Assembly (NCBI GenBank): GCA_003569125.1
Contig: BGOG01000002.1
Location: 1 to 64,000 of the forward strand
Length of the DNA stretch: 64,000 bases
Direction of reading: 5' to 3'
Origin: Acidimicrobiaceae bacterium
Lineage (GTDB): Bacteria > Actinomycetota > Acidimicrobiia > Acidimicrobiales > Ilumatobacteraceae
The notes beneath the pieces were generated by a model. The model made no database searches. It was given only the letters and a program-made list of their open reading frames with translations, and was not told the origin of the DNA. Below, piece by piece: positions 7,629 through 15,999 of this stretch. The translations under genes were made by a program, and so were the position numbers. The first letter of the stretch is position 1. Each line of letters starts with the position of its first letter.

Positions 7629-8688
7629 ATGTCAGCGATTGAACTTGACGGCGCGGTGACGCTAAAAACTTATGCAAGTCGTATGGCGACCGAGTTGTGG
7701 TCAACGATGTCTCGCTAGAAATAAAAGCCGGTGAGTTTTTTCGATGCTTGGGCCGTCTGGTTGTGGCAAAACAACTACCTTGCGAATGATCGGTGGCTTC
7801 GAACAGCCTGACGCCGGAAGCATTTTCATAGATAATCGTGACGTGACTCGCGATGAACCAGAAGAGCGACCCCTAAACACTGTTTTTCAAAATTATTCGT
7901 TGTTTCCACATTTGAATGTTCAAGAAAATGTCAAGTTCGGTCTACGGTTCGAAAATTCATTCACAAAAAGTGCTAAGTCTGCTGAGACTCGTGTGGGTGA
8001 CGCCCTTGATCTCGTACAACTGGGCAGTTTTGGTGAGCGTCGCGTGCATCAACTTTCGGGCGGAGAACAACAGCGAGTCGCTCTTGCTCGCGCACTGATT
8101 CTCGAGCCGAGCGTTTTGTTGCTCGATGAACCACTTGGTGCACTCGACGCACAGTTGCGAGCCAGACTGCAAGTCGAACTCGCGACTCTGCAACGGCAAA
8201 TCGGCATCACCTTTATATACGTGACGCACGATCAACAAGAAGCATTCACGATGAGCGACCGTATTGGTGTTATGCGTGACGGCAAGATGATGCAAGTTGG
8301 TGCGCCGCGCGAACTCTACGAAAAGCCGAACTCGGTTGAAGTCGCACAGTTTGTTGGTGCGGCTAACTTGATCGCCGGGCGTGTCACCTCGCGGGGTGTT
8401 GTCGAGTTCGCCGGCGAAAAGTTCGTCGCCCCAGAGTCTGCGCCACTGGGTGATGGGATGATGATGATTCGACCTGAACGCATTCGCATTGGTGTTGGCG
8501 TTCACAAGGCGACGGTTGAAAGAGTTACATTTGCCGGTTCAAGTTTGCGTGTAGCGCTCAAACTTGGTGCCGTCACGATCAACGCCGAAGTGCCGAACGA
8601 TGAGACTTCTGCGAGTCTAAATGCGGGTCAAGAGACGATGATTGATGTTTTGCCCGATGCCGTGCGAGTGTTGCCGCTCGCTGACTAG
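7629..8688 (+). CDS. potA: Polyamine-type ABC transporter ATP-binding protein (two frameshifts)
   Basis: The ATPase subunit of a PotABCD-like importer. The intact reading from 7744 shows Walker A GPSGCGKTTT, signature LSGGEQQRVALARAL, Walker B VLLLDEPLGALDAQLR, the H-loop VTHDQQEAFTMSDR and a C-terminal TOBE-like region. The missing N-terminus is present upstream in other frames: MSAIELDGAVTLK, then CKSYGDRVVVNDVSLEIKAG, then EFF before MLGPSG. One A is missing at 7664-7668 and one T at 7736-7741. Both fixes are homopolymer additions, so sequencing error is favoured. A GGGGGA ribosome-binding site precedes ATG 7629. The cognate permeases and binding protein are on the opposite strand just downstream. 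Confidence 0.85.
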
Positions 8689-8704
8689 CTGACTAGCTGA
8701 CTAG
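8681..8704. repeat. 8-bp tandem repeat at the potA stop codon
   Basis: Three perfect copies of CTGACTAG, the first containing the potA stop. They place stop triplets in all forward frames. A T7 run at 8725-8731 follows, between the convergent genes, and may help termination. Confidence 0.8.
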
Positions 8705-8729
8705 CTGATTTGCTGGTTAATTAATTTTT

Positions 8730-9614
8730 TTAGTTATCTATCTGTGTGACATCGGCAAGTGCCGCACGTAACCCACCGCGTTCTCCATGTCGCTTGCGCC
8801 AAACCGACATGCCAAACAAGCCGAGAATCAGCACAGAAAAAGATGTCAGCACCAAAAGTGTCGCCAGTGCGTTGAGCGCTGGTGTGGCGCCACCTTTGAC
8901 CGAAGAATAAATTCGCAGTGGAACTGTTTCTGAACTCACGCCTGCCGATAAAAAACTGGTGATAACAAAATCATCAATCACGGTCGCGAATACGACCACG
9001 AGACTTGCCATCACCGAGGGCCAAAGCATCGGCATCAAAACAAAACGAAGCGCTTGCCACCGCGTCGCACCCAGGTCGCGTGCCGCTTCTTCGAAAGACG
9101 AGCCAATTGAAACGAGGCGTGCGCGAACAATCACAACGACGCTCGCCAATGAAAAGGTGACATTGCCGAGCAACTGCGCAGCGAATCCAAGTGGCACGGC
9201 GGTAAACAGCCGGGTGAAAGTTATTAGCAGTGCCGCACCGACGACTATTTCCGGGGTGATCAACGGCGCAGATGTCAGGCCCTGCACCAAATTGCTGCCG
9301 CGTCCACGAATGCGTTGTGAGCCGATCGCCAGAGCGATGCCAAGTGGTGTGACGACAAGCAGTGTGGTGAACGCCAAAACCAGTGAGTTGATGATCGCGT
9401 TGCGTGTTTCGGCATTATGAAAAATTGATGCATATGGATCCTGCCACCACCAACGCAGTGAGAAGCCTTGCCAAACGGTTCGACTTCGACCGTCGTTGAA
9501 AGAATAAATCACGGCGATGATCACCGGCACGAGACTCCAAATTATGTAACCCCAGATCACAAAAACCAGCGCAGAATTTTTGCGACGTTTCACGGTCGGG
9601 TTCATAAAAATCAT
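8730..9614 (-). CDS. potC: ABC transporter permease, PotC-like
   Basis: A 294-aa permease of the binding-protein-dependent transport family with six predicted transmembrane helices. The cytoplasmic EAA loop reads EEAARDLGATRWQALRFVLMPML, which docks the ATPase. A hydrophobic start (LVFVIWGYIIWSLVPVIIAVIYSFNDG) is typical of PotC. It overlaps the upstream permease gene by 4 nt. With potA, potB and potD it forms a complete importer of the spermidine/putrescine class; the true substrate may be another small cation or amine. Confidence 0.9.
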   Translation of the reverse strand: MIFMNPTVKRRKNSALVFVIWGYIIWSLVPVIIAVIYSFNDGRSRTVWQGFSLRWWWQDPYASIFHNAETRNAIINSLVLAFTTLLVVTPLGIALAIGSQRIRGRGSNLVQGLTSAPLITPEIVVGAALLITFTRLFTAVPLGFAAQLLGNVTFSLASVVVIVRARLVSIGSSFEEAARDLGATRWQALRFVLMPMLWPSVMASLVVVFATVIDDFVITSFLSAGVSSETVPLRIYSSVKGGATPALNALATLLVLTSFSVLILGLFGMSVWRKRHGERGGLRAALADVTQIDN

Positions 9615-10492
9615 CTCGCGGTCTGACGCGCTTGCATTCGGGTGCTACGTAAATAAAACGACATAAATAAAAGTAAGAACATGGACAATGCGATCACGAG
9701 CAGCGCACCGTTTTGCGGTTGAGTACTTGCATTCAAAAAGAAGTCGATTTGATTTCCGATCATTTCGGTGCTGGGTGAGCGCGATAGCAAATCATTCGTG
9801 TAGTAGTCGCCGAACATCGGCAAGGCGATCAAGATACCAGCAGCGACCAACCCCGCTTTCGACATCGGCAAAGTCACCAATCTAAATGCTTGACCAGAGT
9901 TCGCGCCTAGATCGCGCGCGGCATCGACCAGTCGCCAGTCGAGACGCTCAAGTGTCGCGTAGAGCGGCAAAATCAAAAACGGAACGTATCCATAAACCAA
10001 ACCAAGAATTACGGTGATCGGTGAGCCGTCGAGCCAGTTGTAGTTGACGCCGAAAATTCTCATGAACCGGGTGAACAAACCATCTGCGCTGAGCAAATTG
10101 ACCCAAGCCAACATCCGCATCAAATAATTGACCCAAAATGGCACGATGATCAGAACCAAAAGCAAAAGTTTTCGTTTGCCGGCATGTCGCGCCAAAAAGT
10201 ATGCGATCGGAAACCCGATGACAAAACACAAAATCATCGCGCAAACGACAAACAGAATTGTTCGAACCGCAACACCTCGCAGTGGACCAGTTGCCAAACT
10301 TGTGAAGACTTGTTGGGCTTGGGTGAAATCCCAGGCGAGCGGGTTCCATTGCGGCGTTGCGTCTCTGAAAATCGGATCAATCGTGCCGAAGGCGACGCAA
10401 GCCACCGCATAAAATGGCACCGCGAAGAGTGCAAGCAACCACGCAGTGCCGGGTAACGCGAAACCTGCCCAAAGGCGAGGTGAATTTTTCAA
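9611..10492 (-). CDS. potB: ABC transporter permease, PotB-like
   Basis: A 293-aa inner-membrane permease with about six helices, starting with GFALPGTAWLLALFAVPFYAVA. The EAA-type loop is DAARDLGANSGQAFRLVTLPMS. It follows the binding-protein gene by 3 nt and overlaps potC by 4 nt, so potD-potB-potC form a tight operon. It is expected to heterodimerise with the PotC-like subunit. Confidence 0.9.
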   Translation of the reverse strand: MKNSPRLWAGFALPGTAWLLALFAVPFYAVACVAFGTIDPIFRDATPQWNPLAWDFTQAQQVFTSLATGPLRGVAVRTILFVVCAMILCFVIGFPIAYFLARHAGKRKLLLLVLIIVPFWVNYLMRMLAWVNLLSADGLFTRFMRIFGVNYNWLDGSPITVILGLVYGYVPFLILPLYATLERLDWRLVDAARDLGANSGQAFRLVTLPMSKAGLVAAGILIALPMFGDYYTNDLLSRSPSTEMIGNQIDFFLNASTQPQNGALLVIALSMFLLLFMSFYLRSTRMQARQTAR

Positions 10493-10495
10493 GGG

Positions 10496-11716
10496 TTAGC
10501 CCGCCGTGAAGGCTGTCCATTGCTCGAGCCAGAGAGAATCAACTGCTGGTTCAAGCAAAACTTGGGCGAGGCCCGCATCGTATTTCTCGGGCGTGACGAG
10601 TGCTTCGATCAGCGACTCAGGAATCGTTCCGGTTGAGATCAGTAGGTCGACTGTGATCGATTCGAGTGCCGGCTGATAGCCGACATACTGTCGATTCAGT
10701 AGCGCATTATCCGTGTCGCTTAAAAAGTTGATCAACTGATGCGCAAGCACCGGCGATTTTGCACCCTTTGCAACACACATGAAATCGTTCTTGGCGACTG
10801 TTTTTTCTGGGTACCAAAAGCCGAGCACATCGGGTGAAACACCTTCCGGCAGGTATTGCAGAGCAGTGAACAGATCGCCTGACCAAGTGAAGTTGATGTC
10901 ACGATTGCCAGACGAAAGTTCTTGATACGCCAAGATGTCAACTTTTGGATTCGTTGCTTCGCGCATCGCCACAAGATCATCACCCGCTTTCTTGATGATT
11001 GCAGCATCAGTCGTGTTGGCGTCAAAGTTGCCTGCGCGAAACATCGCCATCGCAAGTGTGTCGCGATACGAATCGAGCACACCAAGTTTGCCGCTATGCA
11101 CCGCATCCCAAAGAGTGTCGTATCCATTTTCTGTGAATGCATTTTTGTCGATGCGATCAGTTCGGTAGCCGATGCCATTGCCATAGATCATGTATGGCAC
11201 CGTGTATTGCGCATCTACGTCGTAATACGGGCTCTGTAATCCTTCGATCACATTGCCGAAATTCGAAATGTATGACTTGTTCAGCGGTTGCAAAATATCT
11301 GCGGCAATTAATTTTGCCAGTCCCGTGTCGGTCATGCCAATGATGATGTCCGGTTTGAAAGTTCCGTTTCGCAACTTCGCGATCGCAGCTTCTTCCGTGT
11401 CGTAGATGCTGGTCGAGACTTTGCAACCAAACTGTTTTTCAAAAATTGAAATTGATTCTGGGTTTTGATAGTCGGCCCAGTTAAGAATCTCAAGCGTGCC
11501 CGATTCGCTAGCCAAACCGTCGGCGATTGGTTCTGTTGTGATTGGCAATTTGATCGGCTTGTCAGGCGTACCGATTGCCAGACCGTCAACTGTCGTAGTT
11601 GATTGACCACCACAGGAGGCAATGATCGAGCCACCAATTGCGATTGCGCCGGAAGTGATTGCTAGGTTGCGCAAAAAATCGCGACGACACATGGGTCTAA
11701 ACGGTTGGTTGGTCAT
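10496..11716 (-). CDS. potD: Extracellular substrate-binding lipoprotein, PotD-like
   Basis: A 406-aa solute-binding protein. The N-terminus combines a twin-arginine motif (CRRDFLRNLAI) with a lipobox (SIIASCGG), so it is probably Tat-exported and lipidated. The mature part begins with LEILNWADYQNPESISIFEKQFG, typical of the PotD/PotF family, and has ligand-binding-type segments such as VPYMIYGNGIGYRTD. It is first in the potDBC operon and divergent from the aminotransferase gene. A TAAGTT hexamer lies 6 nt before ATG 11716, predicting a leaderless mRNA. Confidence 0.92.
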   Translation of the reverse strand: MTNQPFRPMCRRDFLRNLAITSGAIAIGGSIIASCGGQSTTTVDGLAIGTPDKPIKLPITTEPIADGLASESGTLEILNWADYQNPESISIFEKQFGCKVSTSIYDTEEAAIAKLRNGTFKPDIIIGMTDTGLAKLIAADILQPLNKSYISNFGNVIEGLQSPYYDVDAQYTVPYMIYGNGIGYRTDRIDKNAFTENGYDTLWDAVHSGKLGVLDSYRDTLAMAMFRAGNFDANTTDAAIIKKAGDDLVAMREATNPKVDILAYQELSSGNRDINFTWSGDLFTALQYLPEGVSPDVLGFWYPEKTVAKNDFMCVAKGAKSPVLAHQLINFLSDTDNALLNRQYVGYQPALESITVDLLISTGTIPESLIEALVTPEKYDAGLAQVLLEPAVDSLWLEQWTAFTAG

Positions 11717-11720
11717 CGCC

Positions 11721-11728
11721 TAAACTTA
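11721..11728. promoter_or_regulatory. Shared bidirectional -10 for potD and the aminotransferase
   Basis: TAAACTTA contains TAAACT reading rightward (7 nt before GTG 11734) and TAAGTT reading leftward (6 nt before ATG 11716). Both genes would be transcribed, leaderless, from one overlapping element in a 17-bp intergenic gap. Confidence 0.5.
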
Positions 11729-11733
11729 GCAAT

Positions 11734-13122
11734 GTGAAATCGCTCGACCAAATAATCGAAACTGAAGAGCAGATCTTTCTGAATCGCGTTCCAAAGTCGG
11801 TTGCGCTGCATCAAAGAGCCTCTAAATCGATACCCGGCGGTGTGCCCTCAAGTTGGGCGAGTTCGCGACCGACACCGGTTTGGGTGAGTCACGGCGAGGG
11901 TGCCTATGTCTGGGATGTAGACGGCAATCGGTATATCGACTTTCATGCGGGTTATGGTGCCAACATCGTTGGTCATGCCAACCCGAGTGTGGTTGCCGCT
12001 GTGCAGAAACGGGTCACGCAGGGCACGCACTTTGCCCAACCAACACCCGACTCAATAAGCGTTGCCGAAGAGTTGTCGCGCAGATTTGGTTTGCCGCAGT
12101 GGCGTTTTTGTAATTCGGGTACCGAAGCGACGATGGACGCGGTGCATCTGATGCGAGCAATCACGGGTCGCGATTTGATCGTCAAAGTTGAGGGCTCATA
12201 CAACGGACATCACGACGCGGTCGCGATCTCAATTTTTCGATCAGCCAAAGAGTTGGGGCCTTCAGACGAACCGTGGCGCACACCCGGTGCCGGAATACCC
12301 CAAGCAATTGCTGATTGTGTTCGTATTGTTCCGTTCAACGACATTGATGCTTTGAGTCGTGTGTTCGACGAGCACAAAGGTCAAATCGCGGGAATGATTT
12401 TTGAACCGATTTTGATGGGCGCGGGCATCATCGTGCCCCAGCCTGGTTATCTCGAAGCGGTAAAAGAGTTGGTTCATCGACATGGTGGGCTCTTGGCATT
12501 CGATGAAGTAAAAACCGGATTGGTTATTCACGCTGGTGGTGTCACGGCGATGTACGGCGTTGTACCCGACATTATTTGTCTCGCCAAAGCGCTTGGCGGG
12601 GGGTTGCCATGCGGTGCGATCGGTGGAACAACCGAGGTCATGTCGGCGATCACCGATGGTCGTTACAACCAGGTCGGCACATTCAACGGCAACCCGTTGA
12701 CGATGGCGGCTACGCGAGCGGTGCTAACCGAAGTGTTGACCGACGATGCATATGCGCGAGCCAATGATGTTGGTGCGTATGTTTTGAAAAATGCGGTTGA
12801 TATTTTGCAGAGTCATGGACAAGGAGCGCACGGGTATCAATTCGGATTCAAGGTTTCGGTCGTATTCAGCGCCGAGCCTGCAAAAAACTATCGCGACTTT
12901 CTCGATGTCAGCACTGGTGCGATGCATTTGAATTATTTGATGCAATTCAACGGCGGGGTATTTTTGGCACCGTGGGGCAAGAGCGAATCTCTCACGATGT
13001 CGGTAGCCCACACTCGCAGTCACGGCGATGTGTTCTTGGAGAATCTCGCTCAACTCGCGGTCGTCATCGAGCAAATGAGCGAGCGCACCTCTGAAGTTTT
13101 CGCAGTCGGAAGCTTCAATTAA
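11734..13122 (+). CDS. Class III aminotransferase, glutamate-1-semialdehyde aminomutase-like
   Basis: A 462-aa PLP enzyme of fold type I. Motifs: FHAGYGANIVGHANP near the start, the phosphate-binding NSGTEATMDAVHLMRA (about residues 128-143), EGSYNGHHD, the cofactor aspartate in LLAFDEVKTG and the Schiff-base lysine in CLAKALGGGLPCGAIGG. This resembles HemL, but divergent HemL-like enzymes act on other amines and amino acids. Its place beside a polyamine-type importer, Rieske oxygenase and PhyH dioxygenase argues for a role outside heme synthesis. The start is GTG 11734; an ATG two bases earlier runs straight into TGA. It overlaps the convergent oxygenase gene by 8 nt. Confidence 0.85.
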   Translation: MKSLDQIIETEEQIFLNRVPKSVALHQRASKSIPGGVPSSWASSRPTPVWVSHGEGAYVWDVDGNRYIDFHAGYGANIVGHANPSVVAAVQKRVTQGTHFAQPTPDSISVAEELSRRFGLPQWRFCNSGTEATMDAVHLMRAITGRDLIVKVEGSYNGHHDAVAISIFRSAKELGPSDEPWRTPGAGIPQAIADCVRIVPFNDIDALSRVFDEHKGQIAGMIFEPILMGAGIIVPQPGYLEAVKELVHRHGGLLAFDEVKTGLVIHAGGVTAMYGVVPDIICLAKALGGGLPCGAIGGTTEVMSAITDGRYNQVGTFNGNPLTMAATRAVLTEVLTDDAYARANDVGAYVLKNAVDILQSHGQGAHGYQFGFKVSVVFSAEPAKNYRDFLDVSTGAMHLNYLMQFNGGVFLAPWGKSESLTMSVAHTRSHGDVFLENLAQLAVVIEQMSERTSEVFAVGSFN

Positions 13123-14218
13123 TTTCGGCGCGGTACCGACGAATTAGTTGGTGGCAGTAGCGCTCGATTTTCGTGTGATACGCGCGAACAAACGATTTTG
13201 ACGAGACACCTCGCTGAACACGCTCGCAAACTGCGATGTCTTGTCGGTTGACCATGTCGCTAAATGAAATCGTCGGCTCAAGATCTAGAGACTTGTCGTC
13301 GACCACACTTTTTGGAAATAAATAATCTGTATAGATGGTTGTATGGGTCGGTGACCGCGGCACGTATCTGGTCAGCACCGCCACAGTCGGCGAGATGTCG
13401 ATCAACATGTTTGGATACACGAAGGCACCAAATACCGAGTAGTCATCCAGATCTTGCATCGCTGGCAATAGATCCAAAGTTTCATTTTGATCGTGCGATA
13501 GCGATGTCTTGCCCGGCGCCAAACTTGCACCCCAGTCTTGACGGTCTGCTTGAATAGTTCTGCCCGTCTTGTAGACCGGCACGAGATCAACAAGTTCCGG
13601 GTGAACAACCGCACAGTGCAGACACTCGCTGTAATTTTCAGCCAGCACCTTCCAGTTTGCTTGAACTTCGTCGACCGTCGTGCGAGCATTGACCAGAGAG
13701 TGCATCTCGAACTTTTCTAGTTCGCGCGGGCGAGAGTAATGCGAGTCAAGCCATTCAAGCAGAGGCATTGCATTCGGGTCCAGCGAAACGAAAATGCATC
13801 CTTGCCATTGGTCGACTTGTACCGATTTTAAATTCAGTGCTTCTCTGTCGATTGAATCTTTTTCGTGTAGCGGTGTCGCGACCAACGCACCCTCAAGTGA
13901 GTAACTCCATGCGTGATAAGGGCAAGTGATTGCCGCACCGAAACCAGAACCACTGGCGTCACAAAGTTGTGAACCACGATGTCGACAGACGTTGTAATAG
14001 GCACGAAGTTGACTTTCACGGTTACGCAGAATCAAGATACTTTCGTTACCGACTTCTACAACGAGTCGGTCGCCAATCTGAGCGAGTTGATCTGACCTGC
14101 CAGCGAAACACCAATTCGTGCCGTAGATCTTTTGCATCTCAAGCGCGAAAATTTCCGGCGAGTTGTATTCTTCGCGAGTGAAACTTTCGCTTAGGCCTTC
14201 AATCTGATTCTCGCTCAT
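13115..14218 (-). CDS. Rieske non-heme iron oxygenase, alpha subunit
   Basis: A 367-aa oxygenase. The Rieske [2Fe-2S] site is CRHRGSQLC followed by TCPYHAWSYSLEG (CxH...CxxH, about residues 75-100). The catalytic mononuclear iron site is ENYSECLHCAVVHPEL with two histidines, plus a downstream acidic residue in NRQDIAVCERVQ. The ENYxECxHC pattern is shared with enzymes that oxidise quaternary amines (glycine betaine, carnitine), which would suit the transporter nearby; this is inference. A reductase partner is not in the window. The start ATG 14218 overlaps the PhyH stop (ATGA), and a longer upstream reading is disfavoured. Confidence 0.88.
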   Translation of the reverse strand: MSENQIEGLSESFTREEYNSPEIFALEMQKIYGTNWCFAGRSDQLAQIGDRLVVEVGNESILILRNRESQLRAYYNVCRHRGSQLCDASGSGFGAAITCPYHAWSYSLEGALVATPLHEKDSIDREALNLKSVQVDQWQGCIFVSLDPNAMPLLEWLDSHYSRPRELEKFEMHSLVNARTTVDEVQANWKVLAENYSECLHCAVVHPELVDLVPVYKTGRTIQADRQDWGASLAPGKTSLSHDQNETLDLLPAMQDLDDYSVFGAFVYPNMLIDISPTVAVLTRYVPRSPTHTTIYTDYLFPKSVVDDKSLDLEPTISFSDMVNRQDIAVCERVQRGVSSKSFVRAYHTKIERYCHQLIRRYRAEIN

Positions 14219-15096
14219 TTTTGCCACCCCAGCCCCGTCGGTACGTCTTCGTAGTCGACTGTCCAAAGTCTGCCACCATTTAATTCTGAAGCGTCGTAGC
14301 AGCGATAGCCAAGAAGTTGTTGCTGTTGTTTTGTGAAAGTTTTCGCGCGTTCTTCGGTTACGCCGAGGCAGCCCGCTTCTTCTGGTGTCAACCAGCCGTA
14401 TAGATATGACATGTGCAAACCGTATCGAGGTTCGTTTTTTGTTTTATTGGCACCAGCACTGTGCATCGTTTTCCCGGTGTAGATCATTCCACTTCCGGCT
14501 GGCATCACAGCCTGGGTGATTTCGTTGTCGGTCGCGACACGCGAGAAGTCGCTCCAAAGGTGGCTGCCAGGGGCGACTCTCGTTGCGCCGTTTTCTGCGG
14601 TGAAATCTGAAAGCGCAAACATGCAACTAATTTGACAAATCGGTTTGTCTGGGCCGCACATTGATGGCCAATCGTCAGAGTCACGATGCATATATTGCGG
14701 CGCACCACTTGGCATCACGATCATCATCTGTCCCGTGTTCATCCAATAACTGGCGCAATGTGGTTTGAGCAATTCATCAGCGACGCCAATCAATATGGGG
14801 TGCACCAAAATTTCATCGACGAAAGTTTGCGATCTCTGCGCCAGACGCGTGAATCGTTTTGTCTGTTCGCCCCAGAAATAGTTGACGTTCTTATTGTCGA
14901 CTTTTGGGCCAACTGCCGTCGCGCGACTCGTTGGGTCTAGTTCAAGGCGAAGATTTGTGACAGTTTGGGTTGACAGCATGTCGTGCACAATTACGCCGCC
15001 GTCCCGAGCAAGAATTTCAAGAATCTCGGTGAGTGTCGCTGAGTGTGCATTAACGGCGGTGAGGTTGACTTTTGCGTCAAGATTTGATGCGCTCAC
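14215..15096 (-). CDS. Phytanoyl-CoA dioxygenase (PhyH) family protein
   Basis: A 293-aa Fe(II)/2-oxoglutarate-dependent oxygenase. The HxD metal motif is in QYMHRDSDDW (about residue 140), the distal histidine in GKTMHSAGANKT, and the 2OG-binding arginine is probably in NEPRYGLHMSY. The family hydroxylates very different substrates (fatty acyl-CoA, ectoine, mitomycin-like compounds), so no substrate is claimed. It is translationally coupled to the Rieske oxygenase by an ATGA overlap, which implies successive steps on one compound. The GTG start has TAGGAT 6 nt upstream. Confidence 0.85.
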   Translation of the reverse strand: MSASNLDAKVNLTAVNAHSATLTEILEILARDGGVIVHDMLSTQTVTNLRLELDPTSRATAVGPKVDNKNVNYFWGEQTKRFTRLAQRSQTFVDEILVHPILIGVADELLKPHCASYWMNTGQMMIVMPSGAPQYMHRDSDDWPSMCGPDKPICQISCMFALSDFTAENGATRVAPGSHLWSDFSRVATDNEITQAVMPAGSGMIYTGKTMHSAGANKTKNEPRYGLHMSYLYGWLTPEEAGCLGVTEERAKTFTKQQQQLLGYRCYDASELNGGRLWTVDYEDVPTGLGWQK

Positions 15097-15102
15097 GCGA
15101 TA

Positions 15103-15108
15103 ATCCTA
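15103..15108 (-). promoter_or_regulatory. -10 element of the PhyH-Rieske operon
   Basis: TAGGAT on the minus strand, exactly 6 nt before GTG 15096. Confidence 0.45.
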
Positions 15109-15179
15109 TCTAGATGCGCATTTTCAATACATCGGTGAAATAGCGACAATCCAGATAGCCGAGAAGATTTTCTACGAAT

Positions 15180-15185
15180 TAGCCT
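15180..15185 (+). promoter_or_regulatory. -10 element of the LLM oxidoreductase
   Basis: TAGCCT exactly 6 nt before ATG 15192; no ribosome-binding site. Confidence 0.45.
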
Positions 15186-15191
15186 GCACGC

Positions 15192-15989
15192 ATGCGTTTT
15201 GATTTACAAATCAATCCAGGCACATCAATTTGGCCGATCGCCCGTGACGCCGCACTGGCTGCAGAAGCTGCAGGGTTTAAAACTTTGTGGACGGTCGATC
15301 ATCTCGCCGGTGATGTGATGCAAGCGCCCGACATGCCCGAGTGTTTTACATTACTCGGCGCGTTGGCAGGTGTGACTTCGAAGATTGAACTCGGGCCGTT
15401 AGTAGTTAATGTGGGCAATCGTCATCCTGCTTTGTTGGCCAACAGTGTCGCAACGATGCAACAAATTTCTCGTGGTCGTTTTGTTTTGGGTCTTGGTGCT
15501 GGTGCCTCGCCGAACAGTCCGTTTGCAGCCGAGCGTCGGGCAATTGGTTTGCTGCCGCCAGCGAAAATTGCCGACCGTCATGCTGCGCTGGTGCAAGCTC
15601 TTGATGTGATGAACGAAATGTGGAACCCCAATCGCCGTGCCGAACTTGCGGCCTTTCCGATGCCTGAGCCGAGACCCCAAGTAATTCTTGGAGTGAACAG
15701 TGTTGCACTAGCGCGAATCGCCGGTGCTCGTATAAACGGTGTCAATATTCGTGCGAGTCACGAGCGAGCAGGTGAAATACTCGCCGCTGCACAAGATGCA
15801 CACAAAAGTTCGGGCATAGAAAAACCTTTTACTGTTTCGGTGTGGGAGCACTATGACGAAGCGCTATTGCGCGGCGATGACCCGAGACTCGCGACTTGGC
15901 GTAGTTGGGGTGTCGACCGCGCAATTTTGTTGATGTTCAAGTCAGTCGACTTCGCCGCACTCGACCGCGCCGCAAAATACCTGCTCTAA
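15192..15989 (+). CDS. LLM class flavin/F420-dependent oxidoreductase
   Basis: A 265-aa luciferase-like TIM-barrel protein. Visible family segments are AEAAGFKTLWTVDHL near residue 25, ATMQQISRGRFVLGLGAG near residue 95, and QVILGVNSVALARIAGARINGVNI near residue 165. It is shorter than many relatives (300-340 aa), which could reflect a compact subfamily. The F420 biosynthesis enzyme encoded in this window makes F420 a plausible cofactor, but FMN cannot be excluded. The substrate is unknown. It converges on leuS with 4 nt between stops. Confidence 0.85.
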   Translation: MRFDLQINPGTSIWPIARDAALAAEAAGFKTLWTVDHLAGDVMQAPDMPECFTLLGALAGVTSKIELGPLVVNVGNRHPALLANSVATMQQISRGRFVLGLGAGASPNSPFAAERRAIGLLPPAKIADRHAALVQALDVMNEMWNPNRRAELAAFPMPEPRPQVILGVNSVALARIAGARINGVNIRASHERAGEILAAAQDAHKSSGIEKPFTVSVWEHYDEALLRGDDPRLATWRSWGVDRAILLMFKSVDFAALDRAAKYLL

Positions 15990-15999
15990 AAAGCTAGAG
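15984..15999. terminator. Short inverted repeat spanning the LLM/leuS convergent stops
   Basis: CTCTA (15984-15988) and TAGAG (15995-15999) flank a 6-nt A-rich loop and cover both stop codons. The 5-bp stem makes it only a possible bidirectional terminator. Confidence 0.3.

Noticed and set aside
7629-8688. potA as a decayed pseudogene
   Set aside because: Both shifts are single missing bases in homopolymers, all catalytic motifs are intact, and similar shifts hit essential genes elsewhere in the window.
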